Shown in pieces: positions 57,810 through 64,000 of a stretch of 64,000 nucleotides of DNA (within the stretch, counting starts at the first letter, position 1; every line of letters starts with the position of its first letter). The notes beneath the pieces were generated by a model. That model was not told the DNA's origin and did no database searches. It saw only the letters and a list, made by a program, of their open reading frames with translations. This stretch comes from Io17-Chloro-G2 sp034420695 (GTDB lineage: Bacteria; Chloroflexota; Dehalococcoidia; Lucifugimonadales; UBA3495): NCBI GenBank assembly GCA_034420695.1, contig DAOULB010000018.1, forward strand, positions 1 to 64,000, read 5' to 3'. A program made the translations under genes and the position numbers.

Positions 57810-58571
57810 ATGGCAGAGAGGCTGCAAGACAAGGTGGCAATCGTGACCGGCGGCGGCTCGGGGATTGGCCGGGCCATTTGCCTCCGGTTTTCCAAGGAAG
57901 GAGCCAGAGTCGTGGTGGCCGACCGGAATGCTACGGGGGCTGAGGAGACCGCCGCAATGATTGGCGATGCGGCCAGCACTTCCGTGGCCGTTGTTGACGT
58001 TTCCAGTTCGAGCCAGGTTGAGGGGATGGTGGCTGACGCGGTTTCCCGTTTCGGCAAGCTGAATGTCTTGGTGAACGGGGCGGCCATCCTGATTCGAACT
58101 CCTCCACTGACAGAGGTGGACGACCTGTCCTGGGACCTGACTATGGACACCAACCTGAAGGGCCTGTTCTACTGTTGCAAATACGCCATACCCGCCATGC
58201 TGGAGGCCGGCGGCGGTTCCATCGTGAACATAGCGTCGATGTCCGGAATAAGGGGAGTGGCCTACTCGGTTCCCTATGCGGTCAGCAAAGCGGGTGTGAT
58301 TCACCTGAGCAAGGTGGCGGCGGCCCAGTACACTCCCCAGGGGGTGAGGGTCAATTGCATCGCCCCGGGGGGTGTGGACACTCCCCAGATGCGGGGGAGC
58401 ACCGCAAGCGCCGAGACTTTTCAGGAAAGGCAGGAGGGTCACCCACTGGGGCGGGTGGGCAGACCGGAAGAGATTGCCAACCTGGCTTTGTGGCTGGCCT
58501 CGGATGAGGCTTCCTACGTTAGCGGAAGCACCTACATCACCGATGGCGGGGCTTGGGCCGCGTCGGAATGA
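57810..58571 (+). CDS. Short-chain dehydrogenase/reductase
   Basis: 253 residues from MAERLQDKVAIV. NAD(P) motif TGGGSGIGRAIC, NGAAIL in place of NNAG, catalytic Ser in NIASMSGIRG, YAVSKAGV (Tyr-x-x-x-Lys) and PGGVDTPQM. It ends GSTYITDGGAWA. The longer frame from TTG 57762 lacks a ribosome site. Substrate unknown. Confidence 0.93.
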   Translation: MAERLQDKVAIVTGGGSGIGRAICLRFSKEGARVVVADRNATGAEETAAMIGDAASTSVAVVDVSSSSQVEGMVADAVSRFGKLNVLVNGAAILIRTPPLTEVDDLSWDLTMDTNLKGLFYCCKYAIPAMLEAGGGSIVNIASMSGIRGVAYSVPYAVSKAGVIHLSKVAAAQYTPQGVRVNCIAPGGVDTPQMRGSTASAETFQERQEGHPLGRVGRPEEIANLALWLASDEASYVSGSTYITDGGAWAASE

Positions 58572-58585
58572 GGGGCAGTTTTCAG

Positions 58586-58819
58586 ATGGAGAAGCTGATC
58601 GAAATAACCAACCGGGCGGTGGCTGACTACGGGTTCCGCCAGGCGGTGCTCTACGGGGCTGATGATTTCGCCCGGCGGTCCGGCCTCTCGGAAGAGGAGA
58701 CGGCCGTGCTGCACGGAACGGTCCTTGAGCTATTGGCCAAGTTGCCGGTGCCCATTCAGCCCGAAGACATTCCCGGTGAGCAGGCCAAGCTGGAACGTAG
58801 CATCCGCGAAGCCGTCTGA
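58586..58819 (+). CDS. Small hypothetical protein after the SDR gene
   Basis: 77 residues: EKLIEITNRAVADYGFRQAVLYGADDFARR, then helical SEEETAVLHGTVLELLAKLP. High third-position GC suggests genuine coding. It follows the SDR stop by 14 bp and overlaps the end of the convergent AttH-like gene by 90 bp. No family recognised. Confidence 0.55.
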   Translation: MEKLIEITNRAVADYGFRQAVLYGADDFARRSGLSEEETAVLHGTVLELLAKLPVPIQPEDIPGEQAKLERSIREAV

Positions 58820-59968
58820 TTCCCCGGCTCTTCCGGGACGCGATGATTGGTCAGGGGCCGTCCGGCGCGGGCCGGGAAGCTCCCTGTCGTCGTAACCCAC
58901 CAGTTCCACGAACCCCTTGCCGCCGATTTTCTCCCCATCCCTTGTGCCGCTGACTGTCACCGCTCCTTCCCAGTAGGCGGGAGGCACATAGACGCTGTTG
59001 GCGAACTCGGCATCGGGTGCCTTGGGGACCAGTTCCAGTTCCAAGCCGAGGGAGTCCACGGCGATGGTCCAGCCTTGGGGGTACTCGACGCTGGTGCCGG
59101 GGCTGGTCCACGTACCGGTGGCGGACCACCGGGCTTGGCTCCCGGCGAGATGCACCGCGTCGGCGGGCCCTGATACTGTCTCGGGAACATAGGTGACGTA
59201 GGAGGCAATGGCCTCGCGGTTACTGGAGTCCCAGACCCCGGCGTACATCAACTCGGAACCGTCGTCCAACTGGATGCTGGCCCAGTCCCAGCCGATGGGT
59301 GCCACGGTGAAATCGCCCCACTGGTGGTCCATCCACGCCAAGCCGGTCACCGGCGTGGCGGCCCCGTCCTGGGTCAGGGTCCCGGTCAGCGCCAAACGGG
59401 GGCGGGTGTAGTAGTAGGTCTTGCCGGCTTTACCCATGTCCACCACACCGGTCTCGTGGTGCAGGACCGCCGGTTTTAGCGGCAGGGCATCCAGGTCCAG
59501 GGAGTATTCTCCCGCGGTGAAGTGCAGCCGGTACTCCGAGCCGTCGCCGGCCATGCTCCAGTCTTCGACCTGGAAGCTGAACCTGCTGGTCCTCTTGTCC
59601 AAGCCGCCGGCCAGGGACGGCTTCTCAACGGTGATAAAGTCCCCCTTCTGGTGGTCGGCCCAACTGAGCTGCAACAACAGTGGCATCTGTCCATCGGGGG
59701 CGATGGTGAGGAAGGTGACGAAGTGAAAGCTGTATTCTCTGCCGTTCGCACCTTCCAAGTGGCCGTTGAAGTACCACCACTCCACCGGCGCAAGGTGGGC
59801 TCCTTCGTCGGCCGGAAGGCGGACCGGCTCCCGGTAGTCCACGGTGGGGAGAGGGCGGTGGGTCTGCACCGTGGGCGTAGGTGTGGGTAAGGGTGTAGGC
59901 GTGCTGCCGGCACATGCGGGCAGCAGGGCAGGGAGGATGAGAAGGGCGATTGGGACAAGGATTCTCAT
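58730..59968 (-). CDS. AttH/CrtC-like lipocalin-fold lipoprotein
   Basis: 412 residues from MRILVPIALLILPALLPACAG, a lipoprotein signal peptide. Family signatures: EWWYFNGHLEGANGREYSFHF, SWADHQKGDFI, AWMDHQWGDF and WDWASIQLDDGSELM. These are typical of AttH and carotenoid 1,2-hydratase (CrtC)-like proteins, which form two lipocalin barrels. Hydration of a lipid or isoprenoid is possible but unproved. The last ~50 residues after FVELVGYD run antisense into the small ORF and look non-homologous, so the original stop may have been lost. Confidence 0.85.
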   Translation of the reverse strand: MRILVPIALLILPALLPACAGSTPTPLPTPTPTVQTHRPLPTVDYREPVRLPADEGAHLAPVEWWYFNGHLEGANGREYSFHFVTFLTIAPDGQMPLLLQLSWADHQKGDFITVEKPSLAGGLDKRTSRFSFQVEDWSMAGDGSEYRLHFTAGEYSLDLDALPLKPAVLHHETGVVDMGKAGKTYYYTRPRLALTGTLTQDGAATPVTGLAWMDHQWGDFTVAPIGWDWASIQLDDGSELMYAGVWDSSNREAIASYVTYVPETVSGPADAVHLAGSQARWSATGTWTSPGTSVEYPQGWTIAVDSLGLELELVPKAPDAEFANSVYVPPAYWEGAVTVSGTRDGEKIGGKGFVELVGYDDRELPGPRRTAPDQSSRPGRAGESDGFADATFQLGLLTGNVFGLNGHRQLGQ

Positions 59969-60116
59969 ATATTCAGTATCCCACATCCAAGGTTCAGGAA
60001 GGGCTGTGGAATTGTTTCCCCGCCGTCAGAGTTCTAGCCTCAAGGGGCGCCCCTTAGGTGGACTGCTGCGTGGTATATTTGGCCGCGGAAACGGCCATTC
60101 ATAGGAGCAGAGAAAT

Positions 60117-60533
60117 ATGGCGGGACTGACCAGGGAGGAAGCTGACGAGCATCTGGCCCAGGTGCGGGTGGGACACTTGGTGACGTTGCGGCGAAATGGG
60201 ACTCCCCACGTGGCCCCGGTGTGGTACCAAGGCGACTCGGACCGGGCCTGGGTCATGGCCGGGGAGGGGGCGGTCAAGATTCGCAACGTGAGGAGGAACT
60301 CGAGGGTGGCCCTGTCGGTGGCTACCAACCAACGCCCTTACAAGTACGTGGTGCTGGAGGGGACGGCGGCTCTCAACAATGAGGGATTGGCCGAAAGGGT
60401 GCGCTCCATCTGCGTCAGGTACGACGGTCCGGAACGGGGCGAGGAGTTTGCCCAGGAGCTAATGGAACGGGGCGACATGGCGCTCTTGGAGATAACCGTA
60501 GACCGGGTGATGTCGTGGGTGGAGGACGAGTAG
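60117..60533 (+). CDS. PPOX-class F420/FMN-dependent oxidoreductase-like protein
   Basis: 138 residues, AGGAG upstream. TREEADEHLAQVRVGHLVTLRRNGTPHVAPVWYQ is the classical start of the PPOX family, followed by KIRNVRRNSRVALSV and KYVVLEGTAAL. It likely binds F420 or FMN; the substrate is unknown. A second, divergent relative is at 48.8 kb. Confidence 0.9.
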   Translation: MAGLTREEADEHLAQVRVGHLVTLRRNGTPHVAPVWYQGDSDRAWVMAGEGAVKIRNVRRNSRVALSVATNQRPYKYVVLEGTAALNNEGLAERVRSICVRYDGPERGEEFAQELMERGDMALLEITVDRVMSWVEDE

Positions 60534-60567
60534 CAGGTCCTCCAAACTGCCCGGTTTTGCGTGGTTC

Positions 60568-61260
60568 CTAACTTGGGGTGGTTTTTGCTGGAGGCAGCAC
60601 CCGGCCAAGCCACTCCGTCAGGTCATTCACCACGTCGGGACTTATCTGGTGGGCCATCTCGTATTCGTGGTACTCGGGGGAGTAGCCCGACTTTTGCAAG
60701 AAGTCCCTGGCTGCTTGGCCCCGCTCAATGGTTACCATGGGGTCGTACAATCCGTGGGCGATGAAAACCGGCTGGCTGCGCTCTTGGGGAAGCTTTCCAT
60801 TCAGGACGTCTTCCTCCGGGAGAGTGGCGCTAAGGGCTGCCAAGCCAGCGAAGGCTCCGGCCCGCTCCAGCCCGCAGCGATAGGTCATGCCTCCGCCTTG
60901 GGAGAACCCCAGCAGCACCGCCTGTCCCGGATCTACGCTGAACTGCTGGAATACTTCGTCGAAAAATTCCGCCAGCAGGTCCTCAGCGTTTTGCACTTGC
61001 TCCGGCGTGGACATCCCCCGGGGGGCCATCCACCCCCAACCGGCGTGCCCGCCGCCCAAGTCGAAGGCGAGGGGAGCGTTTGGGCAAGCGTAGACGTATC
61101 CTTCTTGATTGATCATGGGGGCGAGGCCCGCAAGGTCTTGCATATTGGCCCCAAAGCCGTGGAGCATTACTATCAATGGGTAACGGCTTTCCGGGGTGTA
61201 GCCGTCGGGCACTACCGTCATGTACTTCAGACCGGAACCCTGGTGTTGTTCTGCTTGCAT
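60568..61260 (-). CDS. Alpha/beta-hydrolase, phospholipase/carboxylesterase family
   Basis: 230 residues. Nucleophile elbow LLGFSQGGGMTY (Ser ~128), acidic residue in HGLYDPMVTIERG and His in YEMAHQISPDVV complete the catalytic triad. The oxyanion stretch is VMLHGFGANMQDLAGLAP. There is no signal peptide, so it is probably a cytoplasmic esterase with broad acyl specificity. Confidence 0.92.
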   Translation of the reverse strand: MQAEQHQGSGLKYMTVVPDGYTPESRYPLIVMLHGFGANMQDLAGLAPMINQEGYVYACPNAPLAFDLGGGHAGWGWMAPRGMSTPEQVQNAEDLLAEFFDEVFQQFSVDPGQAVLLGFSQGGGMTYRCGLERAGAFAGLAALSATLPEEDVLNGKLPQERSQPVFIAHGLYDPMVTIERGQAARDFLQKSGYSPEYHEYEMAHQISPDVVNDLTEWLGRVLPPAKTTPS

Positions 61261-61477
61261 GGCCTTCCGCTAGCCTGTTTCCGTGGTCGAGAGCCCGCCA
61301 ATGCTAACACCGGCAGCCGGGGAGCACAAATTGGGGGATGGCCTGGCCAGGTCCGAAGAGGGCGGGCACCTGACCGGCGGGGGCTCCCGCTTGGAGAACC
61401 CCGGGAAGCCTGCCTTCCGGCTTGGGGAGCAACGCCGAACGCGGCGCTTCCTGCAATACACGTAGGGGGTGAGACAC

Positions 61478-61816
61478 TTGCCTGTAATCTATCACTTGGT
61501 GCGGCGGCAGGACTGGGATGGCCGGGTTCCCGGTGAGTACAGCGCTGCCAGCCTGGCCGAAGAGGGATTCAATCACTGTTCCAAGGATGAGGAGCAACTG
61601 CTCCGGGTGGCCCAGCGGCTGTATTCCGGGGAAAGGGACATGCTGGTGTTGGAGGTCGATACCGGACGCCTCAATTCGCCAGTGAAGTGGGAACCCAGCC
61701 GGAGCGGAGAAATCTATCCCCACATCTACGGGCACATCAACGAAGCCGCGGTTACGGGAGTTCGGCAGCTACTGTTTGGGGATGATGGGGAGTTCAGCCT
61801 TGGGCCCACCGGCTAG
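61478..61816 (+). CDS. DUF952 family protein
   Basis: 112 residues. It opens VIYHLVRRQDWD and contains GFNHCSKDEEQLLRVAQRLYSG, LVLEVDTGRL, then YPHIYGHINEAAVTGV. This is the compact DUF952 fold, thought to be related to ADP-ribosyltransferases. The TTG start with AGGGGGTGAG upstream is preferred to a GTG nine bases earlier. Function unknown. Confidence 0.85.
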   Translation: MPVIYHLVRRQDWDGRVPGEYSAASLAEEGFNHCSKDEEQLLRVAQRLYSGERDMLVLEVDTGRLNSPVKWEPSRSGEIYPHIYGHINEAAVTGVRQLLFGDDGEFSLGPTG

Positions 61817-61837
61817 GGGCTGAGGGACTGGGCTTCT

Positions 61838-62644
61838 CTACTGCTGTTCCAGCAGGAACTCCACCAAGGACGCTATCTGGTCGTCGGTCAGGCCCAAGCT
61901 GTCGATTAGAACTTGGGTCATGAGGCCGGGCAAGGCGTTGGATATGCCTTCGGCCACGAAGACCTCCGGGCTGCGGATGGACTCTTCGATGTAGGCGGCC
62001 GCCGATAGTCCCGGTTTCCTGCTAGCTGCCTCAGACCCGATTTTGTTCAAGTCCGGACCCACGCCGCCCGGGGCGATGCCGGTAATCATGTGGCAGGTGC
62101 CGCAGGTGCCCACTCCGAGGAAGACTTCCTGTCCCACCGAAGCGGAAACCGCTCCGGCGGGGGCTGGGGAGTCCGTGGAGCCGGTCTGCGTTGTTCCGGC
62201 GCCGGTGGAGGGTTGGGTGGTATCCGCTGGAGTAGTCACAACGGGGAGTTCAGCCTGAACTGACTCCTCGTGCTCTTCCCCCTTCTCCACATGAACATAG
62301 GGAATGGCGTTGGCTACGGCGTAGGCCCGCGGGGCGCCGTTCAGGGCGAAGAACAGGCCCAACACCGCGATGACAACCGCCAAGCCGAGGGCCAGCCCGG
62401 CCAGGAAAATCCAACTGAAAAGCTGGTTGTCGAACTTCAGGTGCATGTAGAACATGATGACGATGGCGAACTTGATACAGGAAAGGATGATCAAGGGCGC
62501 CAAGGTCCATGCTTGGCCCTGCCAGTCTTCGGGCAAGATAATCAGGAACTCGACGATCGTAATGACGAATAGCACGATGGCTATCGTCACGTACTGCATG
62601 AAGGTGGGGTGGCGGGACTCGTGGTGTTCAGGCGCGCTGGTCAT
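61838..62644 (-). CDS. Cytochrome c oxidase subunit IV fused to a cytochrome c domain
   Basis: 268 residues from MTSAPEHHESRH, with AAGGAGG upstream. The first ~120 residues hold three membrane segments of the bacterial CoxIV type (FMQYVTIAIVLFVITIVEF, ILSCIKFAIVIMFYMHLKFD, FLAGLALGLAVVIAVLGLFFA). A Pro/Thr/Ser-rich linker leads to a class I cytochrome c domain: heme motif CGTCH (residue ~189) and an axial Met candidate in ALPGLMTQVL. The heme domain would face outward and could donate electrons to the oxidase directly. It is the last gene of the cta cluster. Confidence 0.9.
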   Translation of the reverse strand: MTSAPEHHESRHPTFMQYVTIAIVLFVITIVEFLIILPEDWQGQAWTLAPLIILSCIKFAIVIMFYMHLKFDNQLFSWIFLAGLALGLAVVIAVLGLFFALNGAPRAYAVANAIPYVHVEKGEEHEESVQAELPVVTTPADTTQPSTGAGTTQTGSTDSPAPAGAVSASVGQEVFLGVGTCGTCHMITGIAPGGVGPDLNKIGSEAASRKPGLSAAAYIEESIRSPEVFVAEGISNALPGLMTQVLIDSLGLTDDQIASLVEFLLEQQ

Positions 62645-62657
62645 GCAACTATCCTCC

Positions 62658-63326
62658 TTAGAGCAGCGCTCCCAATGCCGATGGGACCAACAAGGCAGCC
62701 TCGGGTTCCGGGCCCCTGTCGAAGCCGGCAATCAGGTAAAGGAGGGTGAAGATTACTATCCAAACAATGTCAACGAAGTGCCAGTATAGACCGGCTATTT
62801 CCACGTCCAAGGCGGTGGCGGGGCCCAAGCGGCCCTTGCAGGCGATAACGTACAAGCTGAGCAGCCAGATGATGCCCAGGGTAACGTGGGCGCCGTGGAA
62901 CCCGGTCAGGGTGAAGAAACTGGCGCCGAATAGATTGGTGCCCAAGGTCAGTCCTTCGTTTTTGAAGGCATTGAACTCGTAGACTTGGAAGCCGATGAAG
63001 ATCGCCCCCAAGAAGGCGGTGGCCAGCAGCCACAGCTTGATGCCTCTCTGGTCGTTGGCGGTGGTGGCGGCCAAGGCTTGGACCATGGAGAAGCTACTGC
63101 ACAGGAGCACGAAGGTGCTGATGGTGGTGATGGGGACGTCGATTATGTCAATGGGGTAGGGGCCGTTGAGGCTCTGACCCCGGTAGACCATATAGGTTGC
63201 GATCAGGGTGCCGAAGAACAAGCAGTCGGAACCGAGAAACACCCACATGAGGAGTTTCCGGTGGTTCAGACCGGTGGTCGTATATTCGGCTTCGCCGTGG
63301 TGTCCGGGTTCTACCGCATGGGCCAC
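62658..63326 (-). CDS. ctaE: Cytochrome c oxidase subunit III
   Basis: 222 residues with about five membrane helices, the shorter CoxIII type. Conserved WVFLGSDCLFFGTLIATYMVYRG, TGFHGAHVTLGIIWLL and LYWHFVDIVWIVIFTLLYL are seen. It supports proton uptake stability of subunit I. It lies between ctaD (12 bp) and the CoxIV-cytochrome fusion (13 bp) in one operon. Confidence 0.95.
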   Translation of the reverse strand: MAHAVEPGHHGEAEYTTTGLNHRKLLMWVFLGSDCLFFGTLIATYMVYRGQSLNGPYPIDIIDVPITTISTFVLLCSSFSMVQALAATTANDQRGIKLWLLATAFLGAIFIGFQVYEFNAFKNEGLTLGTNLFGASFFTLTGFHGAHVTLGIIWLLSLYVIACKGRLGPATALDVEIAGLYWHFVDIVWIVIFTLLYLIAGFDRGPEPEAALLVPSALGALL

Positions 63327-63338
63327 AGGACAAATCTC

Positions 63339-64000
63339 CTAGTCGTCGTCGCCGTGCGCGGGAGCCAAGGCTAGTTCCCTGCCGCAAGAGAAGCAGTAAG
63401 AATGGTACCCCTCGTTTACCTGGCCGCAACTGGGGCATACTCTGATGGGCTCCGGCTCTGCGGCCGCCGGTTCATTGGACCATCCTATGGTGCCGATGAA
63501 GGCAATGATCCCGCCGACAAAACAGATTGCTACGTGGGTCAGGATTCCCGCTCCCAGCCATACCACGCCGAAGGCAACCACCAGCGGCCAGAAGGAATTC
63601 CTGGGCATGTGCAGGGTGCGTATGTCGATGTGGGGCTCGGCAGGCGGGGGCGGCTCCCCGGCGTCTTCGGCCCGCTGCTTCACAATCCAGTAGTGGTCCC
63701 GGCCCTCAACCTGGGGTATCTCGGCAAAGTTGTAGGGCGGCGGGGGCGAAGAGATGGTCCACTCCAGCCCCGGGCCGTCCCAGGGGTCGTGGCCGGCGTC
63801 GGGCTCCTTCCTCATGCTGTAGAAGAAGTTGAAGATGAACACGGCGATGCCCAGCAACATCACCACGTAGCCAAAGGACGAGATGATGTTGTAAATCTCG
63901 AACCCGGATTCTGCCGGGTAGGTGTACACCCGGCGGGGCATACCGTTCATGCCCACGAAGTGCATGGGGAAGAACGTGACATTCATGCCTATGAACATCA
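63339..64000 (-). CDS. ctaD: Cytochrome c oxidase subunit I, C-terminal part, with zinc ribbon
   Basis: The gene runs past the window end; 220 C-terminal residues are visible. MNVTFFPMHFVGMNGMPRRVYTYP is the conserved end of the helix XI-XII region of heme-copper subunit I. After the core, two more membrane segments (FWPLVVAFGVVWLGAGILTHV, CFVGGIIAFIGTIGW) form an extension. The protein then ends with a four-cysteine zinc ribbon, CPSCGQVNEGYHSYCFSCG. Subunit I normally lacks such a ribbon. The start and heme ligands are outside the window. Confidence 0.93.
   Translation of the reverse strand, partial: MFIGMNVTFFPMHFVGMNGMPRRVYTYPAESGFEIYNIISSFGYVVMLLGIAVFIFNFFYSMRKEPDAGHDPWDGPGLEWTISSPPPPYNFAEIPQVEGRDHYWIVKQRAEDAGEPPPPAEPHIDIRTLHMPRNSFWPLVVAFGVVWLGAGILTHVAICFVGGIIAFIGTIGWSNEPAAAEPEPIRVCPSCGQVNEGYHSYCFSCGRELALAPAHGDDD

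Overview
The window reads as a chromosomal segment of a high-GC, gene-dense, aerobic bacterium, most likely a member of the Chloroflexota (Dehalococcoidia/SAR202-type). That placement is an inference. It rests on the mix of a split glycine dehydrogenase (gcvPA/gcvPB), F420/FMN split-barrel (PPOX) oxidoreductases, many SDR, MaoC and crotonase enzymes, frequent TTG/GTG starts with good Shine-Dalgarno sequences, a T-box-controlled trp operon and an aa3-type oxidase. No rRNA, tRNA, CRISPR array or insertion sequence was seen.

Layout. 1-2.4 kb: gene fragments and toxin-antitoxin (TA) genes on the minus strand. 2.4-10.6 kb: a minus-strand trp operon read trpE-(VOC)-trpG-(antitoxin/parE)-trpD-(DUF4258 remnant/DUF2283)-trpC-trpF-trpB-(higBA). 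It is led by a tryptophan T-box with a UGG specifier and an intrinsic terminator. trpA is not in the window. 10.6-12 kb: divergent nirK (copper nitrite reductase lipoprotein), with three inverted repeats packed between the two promoters. 12-24 kb: catabolic-type enzymes (crotonase, MmgE/PrpD, quinone oxidoreductase, SDRs, a PLP gamma-family enzyme, a GH63-like hydrolase), a PD-(D/E)XK nuclease and a NYN/LOTUS-like RNase. 24-29 kb: a DUF4143 ATPase and a more AT-rich restriction-modification island (m5C methyltransferase, GIY-YIG endonuclease, Vsr, plus an unknown helical protein). 29-42 kb: housekeeping genes (glycosyltransferase, purL, recF, iscA-type, ygfZ, pyrE, nadD, obg), a MaoC pair, and a selenoprotein W-like gene whose in-frame TGA and bSECIS hairpin would make gene callers truncate it. 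42-48 kb: a beta-propeller lipoprotein and a glycine-betaine ABC transporter preceded by a terminator-like leader hairpin. 48-53 kb: oxidoreductases, then hicBA, mazEF and a decayed hicB. 53-58 kb: the glycine cleavage system gcvT-H-PA-PB. 58-64 kb: SDR, AttH/CrtC-like lipoprotein, esterase, and the end of a cytochrome c oxidase operon (ctaD C-terminus, ctaE, and a subunit IV-cytochrome c fusion).

The most notable points are (i) a CxxU selenoprotein with a bSECIS-like hairpin, (ii) a Trp T-box whose specifier (UGG) and discriminator-pairing base (C) both fit tRNA-Trp, (iii) TA modules embedded inside the trp operon with overlapping reading frames, and (iv) respiratory fusions: CoxIV-cytochrome c, and a CoxI with a C-terminal zinc ribbon.
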